Shown: piece after piece, positions 19,535 through 28,638 of the stretch
Layout of the letters: the number at the start of each line of letters is the position of its first letter
Numbering within the stretch: position 1 is the stretch's first letter
Source: Roseicyclus sediminis
GTDB taxonomy: Bacteria > Pseudomonadota > Alphaproteobacteria > Rhodobacterales > Rhodobacteraceae
Assembly (NCBI RefSeq): GCF_025515305.1
Contig: NZ_JAOPHT010000004.1
Location: forward strand, 248,001 to 312,000
Direction of reading: 5' to 3'
DNA length: 64,000 nucleotides
The notes under the pieces: generated by a model
The model's input: the letters and a program-made list of their open reading frames with translations, nothing else
Told to the model about the DNA's origin: nothing
Database searches by the model: none
Position numbers and translations under genes: made by a program

Positions 19535-20767
19535 TCAATCCCCAGATTGGGTCATGTCTTCGATCATGTCCGGAATCCGGCTCTTGAAACGGAAGAACCC
19601 GTGCGTTGCGTAGGCCCAGGCCGCTCTGTCGGCAACGCGCATCACCCGGACCAGCTGCGTCCCTGAACCGGCCAGCCGGGTGTTCAGCCGGTCGAGCGCT
19701 TCGGCCGCCGGGCCTACCGGCGCATAGGCCGTGACGAGTTGTTCCAGCCCGACCGACCTTGCCCAGTCGGCGATCTCCTCGACGGTCTCCGCGTCGGGGC
19801 CGCGCGTGCCCAGCCGCTCGGACCAGCGGTCCCTCGCATCCTCGATCGCCCCCTTCGAGAACCCGTCGACCTGTGCCGAAACTCCGCGTGGCGAGCGATC
19901 CGCGACCGAAAGGAGCGTGGCATAAGACGCCACCGGATCGGCAAGCCCGCCCGGCGCGGCCAGAAGGAAACCGGGGCTCAGGTCTTCCTCCGTGAGCAGA
20001 ACCCCCGTGCGCAGCCCAGGGCGAGGCGTGTCGCCCGAGGGCACCGGACCCAAGGGCGGGTGCGGCGGCCCGTCGAGCGGCAGTGGCGCCTCGTCGAGCT
20101 CGCCACGCCGGTCGAAGCGGCCATCGGTATACCGGGCGATGTTCTCGGCACGGGCCACGTAGTGCTTGCCGCGCGTCTGCAGCCCCGCCACCCAGCGCCA
20201 GCTCAACGTGTTGGAGGCCGGATCGCCGTCGAGCAGGTGCCGCAGGAACCAGTCCGCGCCGATTTCCCAAGGCAGCCGAAGCGTGAAGATCCAGATCGAC
20301 GCCGTCCACATCCGCGCATGGTTGTGCAGGTAGCCGGTCTGGCGAAGCTCGTGCGCCCAGGCATCGAAGCAGGCGATCCCGGTCTCCCCGGCCTCCGCGG
20401 CGGCGACACGCGCGGCGAGGCTGGGCTCGTCCTCCATCCCTGCGAGCGCCCGCCGGACGCCGGCGCGGTAGTCCGTCCAGACCGAAGGGCGCCGTTCCAG
20501 CCAACCCTTCCAGTAGGTCCTCCAAAAGACCTCGGACACGAATTTCTCCGCGGCGGCCGGCCCATGGCGCCCCAGGACAGTTTTCAGAACTTCCTCTTCG
20601 GTGATGAGGCGATGGCGCAGGTAGGGCGAGAGACCCGACACCGCCGGATGGCCCTCGCCGGGACGGTCGTGGTTGCGCCCCGCGGCATAGGCGCGCCCGG
20701 CCCGCGGCGCGAACCGTGCAAGGCGGGAAAGCGCTTCGGCGCGGGTGGGGGCGTGTGTCGTCGTCAT
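19535..20767 (-). CDS. Photolyase-like FAD-binding protein lacking the N-terminal antenna domain
   Basis: A 410-residue protein that carries the FAD-binding domain of the cryptochrome/photolyase family. [11 protein letters not shown] is at residues 44-54, the [14 protein letters not shown] helix at 81-94, [16 protein letters not shown] at 144-159, and [12 protein letters not shown] at 181-192. By eye, N186 matches the Asn facing FAD N5 and W190 the proximal electron-transfer Trp of E. coli photolyase. Only about 40 residues precede this domain, too few for the usual alpha/beta antenna domain, while about 145 residues follow it (266-410), ending [22 protein letters not shown]. The start ATG at 20767 gives [19 protein letters not shown]; longer readings have no support. 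It is convergent with nothing and divergent from clpP. DNA repair activity is inference. Confidence 0.75.
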   Translation of the reverse strand: MTTTHAPTRAEALSRLARFAPRAGRAYAAGRNHDRPGEGHPAVSGLSPYLRHRLITEEEVLKTVLGRHGPAAAEKFVSEVFWRTYWKGWLERRPSVWTDYRAGVRRALAGMEDEPSLAARVAAAEAGETGIACFDAWAHELRQTGYLHNHARMWTASIWIFTLRLPWEIGADWFLRHLLDGDPASNTLSWRWVAGLQTRGKHYVARAENIARYTDGRFDRRGELDEAPLPLDGPPHPPLGPVPSGDTPRPGLRTGVLLTEEDLSPGFLLAAPGGLADPVASYATLLSVADRSPRGVSAQVDGFSKGAIEDARDRWSERLGTRGPDAETVEEIADWARSVGLEQLVTAYAPVGPAAEALDRLNTRLAGSGTQLVRVMRVADRAAWAYATHGFFRFKSRIPDMIEDMTQSGD

Positions 20768-20948
20768 GCCGGGCGAGCTAGCGGCCCGGCACCGGCCGAC
20801 CAGTCCCGCGGGTCGTCTCCGCCGTCCCGCCGGCAGCCTTCGGCACGCGCCCCGCGCGTCCTTGGGACGGTCGCGCCCTTGCAGCCCCCCCGGGGCGCAA
20901 CTAAGACTCTGGTCGAGACAGCGGCGCATTCACCTGAGGCAGGCGACA

Positions 20949-21581
20949 ATGAACGATCCAATCGACACCTACATGAACACGCTCGTCCCGATGGTGGTCG
21001 AGCAGACAAGCCGCGGCGAACGGGCCTACGACATCTTCTCGCGCCTCCTGAAGGAGCGGATCATCTTCGTGTCGGGCCCGATCCACGACGGCATGTCGAG
21101 CCTGATCGTCGCCCAGCTGCTGCACCTGGAGGCCGAGAATCCCTCCAAGGAAATCTCGATGTACATCAACTCGCCCGGCGGCGTGGTGACGAGCGGCCTG
21201 TCGATCTACGACACGATGCAGTACATCAAGCCGAAGGTCTCGACGCTGGTTGTGGGGCAGGCGGCCTCGATGGGCTCGCTCCTGCTGACGGCGGGCGAAA
21301 AGGGGATGCGTTTCTCGCTGCCCAACAGCCGGATCATGGTCCACCAGCCCTCGGGCGGCTACCAGGGGCAGGCGACGGACATCATGATCCACGCCCAGGA
21401 AACGCAGAAACTTAAGGACCGCCTTAACCAGATCTATGTCAAACACACCGGGCAGTCCTTCGAGGCGGTGGTCGACGCGCTGGAACGCGACAATTTCATG
21501 GATCCCGAACAGGCCAAGGCCTGGGGCCTGATCGACGAGATCGTGGAAAGCCGCGCAGCCACCGACGAGGCCGGAAAGTAA
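20949..21581 (+). CDS. clpP: ATP-dependent Clp protease proteolytic subunit
   Basis: A 210-residue serine protease that forms the tetradecameric barrel degrading proteins unfolded by ClpX or ClpA. The nucleophile is in [12 protein letters not shown], the histidine in IMVHQPSGG and the Asp in the last third. The hydrophobic [19 protein letters not shown] strand is typical. The start ATG at 20949 gives [19 protein letters not shown], the usual ClpP beginning. clpX follows 190 bases downstream with no other gene between, the normal order. Confidence 0.96.
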   Translation: MNDPIDTYMNTLVPMVVEQTSRGERAYDIFSRLLKERIIFVSGPIHDGMSSLIVAQLLHLEAENPSKEISMYINSPGGVVTSGLSIYDTMQYIKPKVSTLVVGQAASMGSLLLTAGEKGMRFSLPNSRIMVHQPSGGYQGQATDIMIHAQETQKLKDRLNQIYVKHTGQSFEAVVDALERDNFMDPEQAKAWGLIDEIVESRAATDEAGK

Positions 21582-21771
21582 CCTCCGGGCATGGGCTGCC
21601 CCGGGGCATGTGTCACAGGCCCGAGATGTCGGGAAATTGGCGATTGTGGTGGGGCGGGGGCTGATTTAGGCTGACCCGTAATTGATTGGTTAGAGTGCAT
21701 GAGCGGGGCGCGCGAGGTCACCGGCGGCCTCGCCCCGACGCCCGGCAAGGGAACCCGCAAGGGGAGACGAC

Positions 21772-23037
21772 ATGGCAAGTTCATCCGGCAGCGACTCCAA
21801 GAACACGCTCTACTGCTCCTTCTGCGGCAAGAGCCAGCATGAGGTGCGCAAGCTGATCGCGGGTCCGACCGTGTTCATCTGCGACGAATGCGTCGAGCTG
21901 TGCATGGACATCATCCGCGAGGAGACGAAGACCTCCGGCCTGAAATCCACCGATGGCGTGCCGGCCCCGCAGGAAATCTGCGATGTGCTCGACGACTACG
22001 TGATCGGGCAGGAACATGCCAAGCGCGTGCTCTCGGTCGCCGTTCACAACCACTACAAGCGCCTCAACCACGCCGGCAAATCCGACATCGAACTGGCGAA
22101 GTCGAACATCCTGCTGATCGGCCCCACGGGCTGCGGCAAGACGCTTCTGGCGCAGACGCTGGCGCGCATCCTCGACGTGCCCTTCACCATGGCGGACGCC
22201 ACGACCCTGACCGAGGCGGGCTATGTCGGCGAGGATGTCGAGAACATCATCCTGAAGCTTCTTCAGGCGTCCGAGTACAATGTCGACCGGGCGCAGCGCG
22301 GCATCGTCTACATCGACGAGGTCGACAAGATCACGCGGAAGTCCGACAACCCCTCGATCACCCGCGATGTGAGCGGCGAGGGCGTGCAGCAGGCGCTTCT
22401 GAAGATCATGGAGGGCACGGTCGCCTCCGTGCCGCCCCAGGGCGGGCGCAAGCATCCGCAGCAGGAATTCCTGCAGGTCGACACGACGAACATCCTGTTC
22501 ATCTGCGGCGGCGCCTTCGCCGGTCTCGAGAAGATCATCGCGCAGCGCGGCAAGGGCTCGGCCATCGGCTTCGGCGCGAACGTCAAGGACAACGACAGCC
22601 GCGGCGTCGGCGAGATGTTCAAGGAGCTTGAGCCGGAGGATCTGCTGAAGTTCGGCCTGATCCCGGAATTCGTCGGCCGCCTTCCGGTCATCGCAACACT
22701 GACCGACCTCGACGAGCCCGCGCTCGTGCAGATCCTGACCGAGCCGAAGAACGCGCTTGTGAAGCAGTATCAGCGCCTCTTCGAACTCGAGGACGTGAAA
22801 CTGAAGTTCACCGAGGACGCGCTGAGCGCGATCGCCAAGCGCGCCATCGCACGCAAGACCGGCGCGCGGGGCCTGCGGTCGATCATGGAGGATATCCTCC
22901 TCGACACGATGTTCGAACTGCCGAGCTCCGAGGGCGTCGAGGAAGTCGTCGTGAACGAGGAATCCGTGACCTCCGAGGGCCAGCCCCTGATGATCTACGC
23001 CGAGCGCAAGAAGGACGAGAGCGCGACGGCAGGGTGA
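21772..23037 (+). CDS. clpX: ATP-dependent Clp protease ATP-binding subunit
   Basis: A 421-residue AAA+ unfoldase that delivers substrates such as SsrA-tagged proteins to ClpP and in alphaproteobacteria is tied to cell-cycle proteolysis. The N-terminal zinc-binding domain has YCSFCGKSQ and CDECVELC (residues about 14-43). Walker A is [12 protein letters not shown], Walker [11 protein letters not shown], the pore loop is GYVGEDVE and sensor 2 is in [16 protein letters not shown]. Length matches the family. It starts 190 bases after clpP and is closed by a clear intrinsic terminator at 23082. Confidence 0.97.
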   Translation: MASSSGSDSKNTLYCSFCGKSQHEVRKLIAGPTVFICDECVELCMDIIREETKTSGLKSTDGVPAPQEICDVLDDYVIGQEHAKRVLSVAVHNHYKRLNHAGKSDIELAKSNILLIGPTGCGKTLLAQTLARILDVPFTMADATTLTEAGYVGEDVENIILKLLQASEYNVDRAQRGIVYIDEVDKITRKSDNPSITRDVSGEGVQQALLKIMEGTVASVPPQGGRKHPQQEFLQVDTTNILFICGGAFAGLEKIIAQRGKGSAIGFGANVKDNDSRGVGEMFKELEPEDLLKFGLIPEFVGRLPVIATLTDLDEPALVQILTEPKNALVKQYQRLFELEDVKLKFTEDALSAIAKRAIARKTGARGLRSIMEDILLDTMFELPSSEGVEEVVVNEESVTSEGQPLMIYAERKKDESATAG

Positions 23038-23081
23038 TCCGCCCGGCGGGGTTCGCCGATGCATCGCCCGAATGGAACGAG

Positions 23082-23112
23082 GGCCCCGTCCGGACAGGCG
23101 GGGCCTTCTCTC
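23082..23112 (+). terminator. Rho-independent terminator of clpX
   Basis: A perfect 7-bp GC stem GGCCCCG/CGGGGCC (arms 23082-23088 and 23099-23105) with a ten-base loop, followed by TTCTCTC, lies 45 bases after the clpX stop. It also sits at the end of the convergent gene at 23111. Confidence 0.75.
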
Positions 23113-24127
23113 ATCGCAGCCAGAGTTTCTCGCGTTTCAGCGTATTGCGGATCACCTGTTCCCGCCGGGGCAGCGCATCGCGGTCGAAGAGGGCGCGGGC
23201 CTTCGCGCCCTTGCCCTGGTAGATCATCCGCTTCATCGGCTCGTGCGCCTTGAGGACCTTCTTGATCCTGTTCGGCGCGGCCACAGTCTCCAGTACCTGC
23301 ACCACGACGTCATCCTCCCGCGCGTAGAGAAGCGGCAGAAGCCGGTAGTGGCAGGAATGGGTCCCGTCGAGCCAACCTTCCGGCAGCGCGTCGCGTCCGC
23401 CGCCGAGGCCCTGGATCACGAGCGGCAGCGCCACCTGGTCGAGCCAGGGATCGAGTGACTGGCACACAAGCTCCGCCGGCCGGTCGTCACGGATTGAAAC
23501 GGCATATTCCGTGAAGCGTGTCCCGAACACGCGCGGGCATCGGTAGTAGAAAAAGCCCGCGTTGAAATAGAGATATCGCCGCCAGTATTCGTCAGGCTGC
23601 GTGAGGTCGATCGAGCTGTCGAAATCGAGCGCGAACCGGTCGTAGAGCGATTTCCAGATCGCGGTATAGCCCGGTCCGTAGAGCTCTATCTGCGGCCATG
23701 TCCCCTCCACCTTGCGCGAGGCGGACGGGCGGTCGAAGTCGAACGGCACCTCCATGAGGTCGCCAAGGATCAGCGTGTCGGTGTCGAAGAAGACGAAAGG
23801 TTCCCCCTCGGGGAGCGCGGCCAGACACTCGATCTTGTTGCCGTAGGGGTAGCTTTCCCCGAAATGCGGGGTATTGAAGGGCAGGATCTCGGCGCCGAAC
23901 TCGGCCAGCAGGTCCCTCACGCCCGCGTCGTTCATCCGCGGATCGCCCCGCCAGTTCGGTCCCGGCTGCGGTTCCGCGACGAAGAGGCGGCCGGGGAATT
24001 CCGGCATCGCCGCGCGGAACGAGGCGCAGAACAGCGCCGCCTCATATTGCAGGCGGCCCGACTGGCCCACGACGACCACGTTGAACGCGGCCACCTTGGT
24101 TTTCTTCCTGGTCTTGCGTCCTGCCAT
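23111..24127 (-). CDS. Putative glycosyltransferase with a DxD motif
   Basis: A 338-residue protein that I assign to the GT-A-type glycosyltransferases by pattern only. A basic N-terminus (MAGRKTRKKTKVAAFNVVVVGQ) leads into a strand-loop region; FVFFDTDTLILGDL supplies the DxD metal/nucleotide-sugar motif near residue 113, preceded by KIECLAAL, an arrangement seen in GT8-like enzymes. Later segments (YFNAGFFYYRCP, DQVALPLVIQGLGGG, HSCHYRLLPLLY) have the features of the acceptor half. The gene shares the minus strand with a sugar transferase upstream; surface polysaccharide assembly is inference. The 67 bases before its start contain two GC-rich stem-loops but no T-run. Confidence 0.6.
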   Translation of the reverse strand: MAGRKTRKKTKVAAFNVVVVGQSGRLQYEAALFCASFRAAMPEFPGRLFVAEPQPGPNWRGDPRMNDAGVRDLLAEFGAEILPFNTPHFGESYPYGNKIECLAALPEGEPFVFFDTDTLILGDLMEVPFDFDRPSASRKVEGTWPQIELYGPGYTAIWKSLYDRFALDFDSSIDLTQPDEYWRRYLYFNAGFFYYRCPRVFGTRFTEYAVSIRDDRPAELVCQSLDPWLDQVALPLVIQGLGGGRDALPEGWLDGTHSCHYRLLPLLYAREDDVVVQVLETVAAPNRIKKVLKAHEPMKRMIYQGKGAKARALFDRDALPRREQVIRNTLKREKLWLR

Positions 24128-24194
24128 GCCTGCCCGCGCTCTGCCGCGGGTTCGCCCGCTTTGGGCGAGTTATAGCGTGGCCGGACCGGACGCG

Positions 24195-24842
24195 CTACGC
24201 CCCGCGCAGATCGATCACCGTGCAAATCGTGCGCCAGAAGATCCACAGGTCGAGCCGGAGCGACGCCCCCCGGATGTAGCGCAGGTCCGCCGCGGTCTTG
24301 GCGCGTGTCGCCTCGCGCCCCTCGGCATAGCCGAGTTCGACCTGCGCGAGGCCCGAGATGCCGGGGCGGACGCTGTGCCTTTGCCGGTATCCCGGGATGT
24401 CGGACACGAAGGCGCGGGCGTGTGCGAAATCGTCGGGCCGGGGGCCGATCAGGCTCATCTCCCCGCGGAAGACGTTCGCGATCTGGGGCAATTCGTCGAA
24501 CCGTGCGCGGCGGAGAAGGCGTCCGAGCGTGCCGATCCTTTCCGTCTCCACCGGGTCGTCGGGGCCGCGCAGGGCGAGGCCGGTCTGCATCGTGCGGAAT
24601 TTCCAGGCGTGGAACGGACGGCAGTCGCGCCCCATGCGGAGCGGACGATAGAGCAGGGGTCCGGGGTTCAGAACGGGGTTCAGGACGAGGAGGCACAGCG
24701 CGACGAACACCGCGGCGGGCAGGAGGATGGCGGCGGAAAAGCCCATGTCGAACAGGCGCTTGCCCAAGGCATCGGGCCATGCGGCGCCGTCCCGCGCCGG
24801 GCGCGGGGGCAGGACATCGTCGATATCGGGGGACAGCGTCAT
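24195..24842 (-). CDS. Undecaprenyl-phosphate sugar phosphotransferase (bacterial sugar transferase)
   Basis: A 215-residue initiating sugar-1-phosphate transferase (ExoY/WcaJ catalytic domain). It has the typical order: KRLFDMGFSAAILLPAAVFVALCLL membrane segment near residues 27-52, FHAWKFRTMQ with the catalytic arginine region, GTLGRLLRRARFDELPQIANVFRGEMSLIGPRPD, and RHSVRPGISGLAQVELGY. It transfers a sugar phosphate to undecaprenyl phosphate at the inner membrane and starts a polysaccharide repeat. The start ATG at 24842 gives MTLSPDIDDVLPPRPARD. It follows the malonyl-CoA synthetase gene by 50 bases and precedes the putative glycosyltransferase, consistent with, but not proving, a small surface-polysaccharide group. 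Confidence 0.9.
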   Translation of the reverse strand: MTLSPDIDDVLPPRPARDGAAWPDALGKRLFDMGFSAAILLPAAVFVALCLLVLNPVLNPGPLLYRPLRMGRDCRPFHAWKFRTMQTGLALRGPDDPVETERIGTLGRLLRRARFDELPQIANVFRGEMSLIGPRPDDFAHARAFVSDIPGYRQRHSVRPGISGLAQVELGYAEGREATRAKTAADLRYIRGASLRLDLWIFWRTICTVIDLRGA

Positions 24843-24891
24843 CCCACACCCCTTCACGGCAGTCTCGGGGGGCGAGACTAGGGGGCAGAGG

Positions 24892-26430
24892 TTAAGGCAT
24901 CCTCTCGCCCGCGCTGGCGGAGTTGAAAAGGCCCGACCATTCCTCGCGCAGGAGGTTCTTCTGCACCTTGCCCATCGTGTTGCGCGGCAAGGTTTCGACG
25001 ATGCGGATCGCCCGGGGATGCTTGAACCGCGCAAGCGAGCCCTTGAGCGCCGCGGCCAGTGCCTCCGTATCGGGGGCGGCGCCGGGTTCGGGCACCACCA
25101 GCGCCACCACGGTCTCTCCGAAATCGGGATGTGGCACGCCGATCACGGCGCTTTCCATGACGCCCGGCTGCTCGTCGAGAAGAAGCTCGATCTCCTTGGG
25201 GTAGATGTTGTAGCCGCCCGAGATGATGAGGTCCTTCTGGCGCCCGACGATCTGGACATAGCCGTCCTCGTCGATGCGCCCGAGATCGCCGGTGATGAAG
25301 AACCCGTCCTGACGCAGTTCCGCCGCCGTCTTCTCGGGCATCTGCCAGTAGCCCTTAAAGACATTGGGGCCGCGCACCTCGATCATGCCGGTTTCCCCTT
25401 GCGGCAGCTCCGCGCCGGTGTCCGGATCGGTGATCTTCAGGTCCACGCCGGGCAGGGGAAAGCCGACCGTGCCGGCCCGCCGCTCCCCGTCGTAGGGGTT
25501 GGACGTGTTCATGTTCGTCTCGGTCATGCCGTAGCGTTCGAGGATGCGGTGGCCGGTCCGCTCCTCGAAGCGCAGGTGCGTCTCGGCCAGAAGCGGTGCG
25601 GACCCGGAGACGAAAAGGCGCACGTGGGACGCGAGGTCGCGCGTGAAGCGCGGATCGTCGAGCAGGCGCGTGTAGAATGTCGGCACGCCCATCATCGCGG
25701 TGGCGCGGGGCAGGGCGCCGATCACGGCGTCGGCGTCGAATTTCGGCAGGAAGATCATCGCCCCGCCGGACAGGAGCGTCACGTTGGTGGCGACGAAAAG
25801 CCCGTGGGTGTGGAAGATCGGCAGCGCGTGAAGAAGGACGTCCTCCTCGGTGAAGCGCCAGCACTCGGCCAGCGTCTCGGCGTTCGACAGGAGGTTCTCC
25901 TGCGTCAGCATAGCCCCCTTTGACCGGCCCGTCGTGCCCGAGGTGTAGAGGAACGCGGCGAGATCGTCCGTTGCGCGCTCCACGGTCGGGAAGTCGTCAG
26001 CCATGTCGCCGGCCTTGTCGGTCAAGGTGCCCGACCCGTCCGCGGCGAGTGTCTCGAGCCGCGCGCCACACTGCGCGGCGATTGGCGCGATCGCCTCGGT
26101 CCGGTCCGGGTCGCAGACCAGCATCGCCGCGCCGCTGTTCTCGACGAAATAGGCCAGTTCGCCCGGCGTATAGGCGGTGTTGAGCGGCAGGATCACGATG
26201 CCCGCCTGCGCCGCGGCGGCAACGAGCGCCAGGGCCTGGGGCGATTTCTCGACCTGCGCGGCCAGCCGGTCGCCGGGGCTCAGGCCCGCGCGCGTCAGGA
26301 CATGCGCGATCCGCGCGGCCATGGCGAGGAACGCGGCATAGGAGATCGTGCTCCCGTCCGCGAGGATGAGGAACGGATCCTGCCGGCCCGCATGGGCGCC
26401 GAACAACCGGTCATATAGCGGGTTCGCCAT
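24892..26430 (-). CDS. matB: Malonyl-CoA synthetase, AMP-dependent ligase
   Basis: A 512-residue ANL-superfamily ligase that most resembles MatB, which activates malonate to malonyl-CoA with ATP. The MatB-like segments are GDRLAAQVEKSPQALALVAAAAQAG, LPLNTAYTPGELAYF and the adenylate-binding YTSGTTGRSKGAMLT. ERYGMTETNMNTSNPYDGERR is the MatB-type acceptor-binding core, and ISGGYNIYPKEIE with PRNTMGKVQKNLLREEW forms the C-terminal domain with its catalytic lysine. The start ATG at 26428-26430 has GGGGGAAGG just upstream; the earlier frame to 26640 runs through a tRNA gene and is spurious. A related short-chain acyl-CoA ligase specificity cannot be excluded. Confidence 0.82.
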   Translation of the reverse strand: MANPLYDRLFGAHAGRQDPFLILADGSTISYAAFLAMAARIAHVLTRAGLSPGDRLAAQVEKSPQALALVAAAAQAGIVILPLNTAYTPGELAYFVENSGAAMLVCDPDRTEAIAPIAAQCGARLETLAADGSGTLTDKAGDMADDFPTVERATDDLAAFLYTSGTTGRSKGAMLTQENLLSNAETLAECWRFTEEDVLLHALPIFHTHGLFVATNVTLLSGGAMIFLPKFDADAVIGALPRATAMMGVPTFYTRLLDDPRFTRDLASHVRLFVSGSAPLLAETHLRFEERTGHRILERYGMTETNMNTSNPYDGERRAGTVGFPLPGVDLKITDPDTGAELPQGETGMIEVRGPNVFKGYWQMPEKTAAELRQDGFFITGDLGRIDEDGYVQIVGRQKDLIISGGYNIYPKEIELLLDEQPGVMESAVIGVPHPDFGETVVALVVPEPGAAPDTEALAAALKGSLARFKHPRAIRIVETLPRNTMGKVQKNLLREEWSGLFNSASAGERMP

Positions 26431-26515
26431 CGTCCTTCCCCCCTGCAACGTCGCTTCGCGGAGCAACAGATGCCGTCCCGCAGCGCGGCCTGCAACCCGT
26501 GATCTGAGGGGGGAA

Positions 26516-26599
26516 TGGTGGGCGACCCTGGAATCGAACCAGGCATGGGTCTCCCCGGCGGAGTTACAGTCCGCTGCCGCACCTTGCAGCACGTCGCCC
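26516..26599 (-). tRNA. tRNA-Tyr (GTA)
   Basis: An 84-base tRNA gene with encoded CCA. The acceptor stem is GGGCGAC/GTCGCCC, the anticodon stem GCGGA/TCCGC frames the loop CTGTAAC with anticodon GTA, and the T arm is CCTGG-TTCGATT-CCAGG. The variable region contains a GGG-AGA-CCC stem, the long variable arm expected of bacterial tRNA-Tyr. The D stem is GCTGC/GCAGC. It is upstream of matB. Confidence 0.95.
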
Positions 26600-26611
26600 G
26601 ACGCGAAGCGC

Positions 26612-26640
26612 TGGATAGCGGCGGACCCCTGAGGCGTCAA
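26612..26640 (-). promoter_or_regulatory. Sigma-70-type promoter of tRNA-Tyr
   Basis: On the minus strand TTGACG (26640-26635) and TATCCA (26617-26612) are separated by 17 bases, and the -10 ends 12 bases before the tRNA 5' end. The spacing and position fit a housekeeping promoter for the tRNA. Confidence 0.7.
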
Positions 26641-26732
26641 CCGGAAATCCCGGCTTTCCGGGCGCGCCCGGGGCGGGCTTTTCTTTCCGGCCGCCCCGGC
26701 GTAACCCGGTGGCGATTGCAGGAGGCCGGACC

Positions 26733-27509
26733 ATGGCGAAGAAACCCACCTGGGTGATCGACAAGGAACGTCAGCGCCGCGCCTCGGCGGCCGAGACGCT
26801 GTGGCTCTTCGGCCTGCATGCCGTGCGCGACGCGCTCCAGAACCCCGCGCGCGAGAAGCTGCGCCTCGTGGTCACGCGCAATGCCGCCGACCGCCTGGGC
26901 GAGGCCGTGGCCGCCGCCGGGATCGAGCCGGAAATCGCCGATCCGCGGAAGTTCCCCGTGCCGCTCGACCCGGGCTCCGTCCACCAGGGCGCGGCGCTCG
27001 AGGTCCGGCCCCTCGACTGGGGCAGCCTCGAGGACGTGGCGCTGGGCGCGGGCGCGCCGCGCCTCGTCCTGCTCGACCGCGTCTCGGACCCGCATAACGT
27101 GGGCGCGATCCTGCGCTCGGCCGAGGTCTTCGGCGCCCGCGCCGTCATCGCGCCGGCCCGCCATTCGGCGCCGGAAACCGGGGCGCTGGCCAAGACCGCC
27201 TCCGGCGCGCTCGAGCGGCAACCCTACCTGCGGGTGCCGAACCTCGGCAACGCGATGGAGCGGCTGAAGGACATGGGCTACCTGATGGTCGGCCTCGACG
27301 GCGAGGGCGAGATCGACATCGCCGAAGCCGCGGCCGGGGCCAGGGGCCGCCCCGCCGCCGTCGTCCTCGGTGCCGAGGGCCCCGGCCTGCGCGAGCGCAC
27401 GCGAGAGCTTTGCGACGTCGTGGCACGCATTCCCGCCTCGGGCGTTTTCGGGTCGCTCAACGTCTCCAATGCCGCGGCCGTGTCCCTATATGCCATGACA
27501 CGGGACTGA
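26733..27509 (+). CDS. rlmB: 23S rRNA 2'-O-methyltransferase, TrmH/SpoU family
   Basis: A 258-residue SpoU-type knotted methyltransferase; RlmB methylates the ribose of a conserved guanosine in 23S rRNA. The N-terminal substrate domain WLFGLHAVRDALQNP is typical, followed by the three SpoU motifs: LLDRVSDPHNVGAILRSAEVFGA (motif 1 with the catalytic Arg), VLGAEGPGLRERT (motif 2) and IPASGVFGSLNVSNAAAVSLY (motif 3). The start ATG at 26733 follows CAGGAGGCC. A close relative with tRNA specificity cannot be excluded, but length and motifs favour RlmB. Confidence 0.85.
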   Translation: MAKKPTWVIDKERQRRASAAETLWLFGLHAVRDALQNPAREKLRLVVTRNAADRLGEAVAAAGIEPEIADPRKFPVPLDPGSVHQGAALEVRPLDWGSLEDVALGAGAPRLVLLDRVSDPHNVGAILRSAEVFGARAVIAPARHSAPETGALAKTASGALERQPYLRVPNLGNAMERLKDMGYLMVGLDGEGEIDIAEAAAGARGRPAAVVLGAEGPGLRERTRELCDVVARIPASGVFGSLNVSNAAAVSLYAMTRD

Positions 27510-27534
27510 AACGACAGCGACGACCGGAGGGCGA

Positions 27535-27855
27535 ATGCCGCACCAGATGAAGATCGCCACATGCTCCTATTGCGGGCGGCGCCAGACGCTGCGCCTGACC
27601 GCGCGGGACGGACACGAACTCGCCTGCGGGGCCTGCGGCGCGCCGCTGCACGAGATGAAGTGGCTGAAGGCCGGGCGCGACGAGGACACCGTGAAGCGAA
27701 GCCCCAGGCGGCCCGCGCCCCATGGCCACGCCCTGCCGCAGTCCGAGGGGCCGGCCTCCGACCCGCCCGAGCGGCGGCGCAAGAAGCGGCGCAAGGGGTT
27801 CTTCCGCGAGGCGCTGGAAGAGGCTTTCGACATCTTCGAGGACATCTTCGACTGA
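27535..27855 (+). CDS. Small zinc-ribbon protein, function unknown
   Basis: A 106-residue protein. The N-terminal half has two CxxC pairs, TCSYCGRRQ and LACGACGAP, spaced as in a rubredoxin-like zinc ribbon. The middle is low-complexity and Pro/Arg-rich, with a strongly basic RRRKKRRKGFF stretch near residues 82-92, and the end is acidic (FDIFEDIFD). A nucleic acid or ribosome-related role would fit the basic patch, but I cannot assign a function. The start ATG at 27535 follows CCGGAGGGCGA. It follows rlmB by 25 bases, so co-transcription is likely. Confidence 0.65.
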   Translation: MPHQMKIATCSYCGRRQTLRLTARDGHELACGACGAPLHEMKWLKAGRDEDTVKRSPRRPAPHGHALPQSEGPASDPPERRRKKRRKGFFREALEEAFDIFEDIFD

Positions 27856-27980
27856 AACATTTCTCACGGGGGCTCGCCGCCGGTCACATGCCGGGGAGAG
27901 GGGATGGTGCGGGCGGCCTGGCCGGGCAATGTGAAGGTCACAGCCTCGCCCACGGCAACGCCCATCCGGAGACGCCGACC

Positions 27981-28442
27981 ATGATCACCCGCCGCAACCT
28001 CGTCGGCCTCGCCGCCGCAGTGCCCGCGCTTCCCGTCCTTCTGACCGCCACCTCCGCCCGCGCGGCCGAGCCGCGCATCTTCCAGCAGGGTGGCCTCGCC
28101 CTCGGCGGGACCGATCCCGTCGCCTACTTCGAGGGCAACGGCCCGGTGCGCGGCGACGGTGCCCATGCCCTCGACTGGATGGATGCGCGCTGGACATTCG
28201 CCTCCGCCACCAATCGCGACGCCTTCGCCGCCGATCCCGAACGCTTCGCCCCGGCCTTCGGCGGCTACTGCGCCTTCGCGGCCTCCCGCGGCTATCTCGC
28301 GCCGACGATCCCCGAGGCATGGTCGCTTCATGAGGGGCGGCTCTTCCTCAACGCGAGCCTGCGCGCGCGCGAACTCTGGCTGGCCGAACTGCCGGGTGTG
28401 ATCGCGGCCGGCGAGGCCAACTGGCCCGCGATTCTCGGTTGA
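27981..28442 (+). CDS. Exported YHS domain-containing protein
   Basis: A 153-residue protein with a twin-arginine-like signal (MITRRNLVGLAAAVPALPVLLTATSARAA) and a YHS domain afterwards: ALGGTDPVAYFEGNGPVRG, WTFASATNRDAFAADPERFAPAFGGYCAFAAS. YHS domains are linked to metal handling, often heavy metals. The start ATG at 27981 has GGAGACGCCGACC upstream. About 125 bases separate it from the previous gene and I see no partner gene nearby. A periplasmic copper or other metal role is family-level inference. Confidence 0.75.
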   Translation: MITRRNLVGLAAAVPALPVLLTATSARAAEPRIFQQGGLALGGTDPVAYFEGNGPVRGDGAHALDWMDARWTFASATNRDAFAADPERFAPAFGGYCAFAASRGYLAPTIPEAWSLHEGRLFLNASLRARELWLAELPGVIAAGEANWPAILG

Positions 28443-28570
28443 ACGCTCGGGGGCGCGTGATCACGATTTCGTTTCGCCCTCTACAAATCCGCGCCCGGGA
28501 CACCATTTGTCCTCCAGGCGCCGCGGTTCGGAACACCGCGCGCCCATCACTGTCCCTCGTTCCGTGACTT

Positions 28571-28603
28571 GCGCCCGCGCAACTTGCCGCGGGCGCTTTT
28601 TTT
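28571..28603 (+). terminator. Strong intrinsic terminator, possibly ending an unannotated short RNA
   Basis: A perfect 9-bp stem GCGCCCGCG/CGCGGGCGC (28571-28579, 28588-28596) with an eight-base loop and seven T residues. It lies 128 bases after the YHS gene and 35 bases before the next gene. The intervening 28443-28570 holds no open frame I can support. It may simply end the YHS transcript, or a small RNA encoded there. Confidence 0.7.
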
Positions 28604-28638
28604 GTGTCGTGCCGGTGCTGCCATGCTATCCGGAGGGC

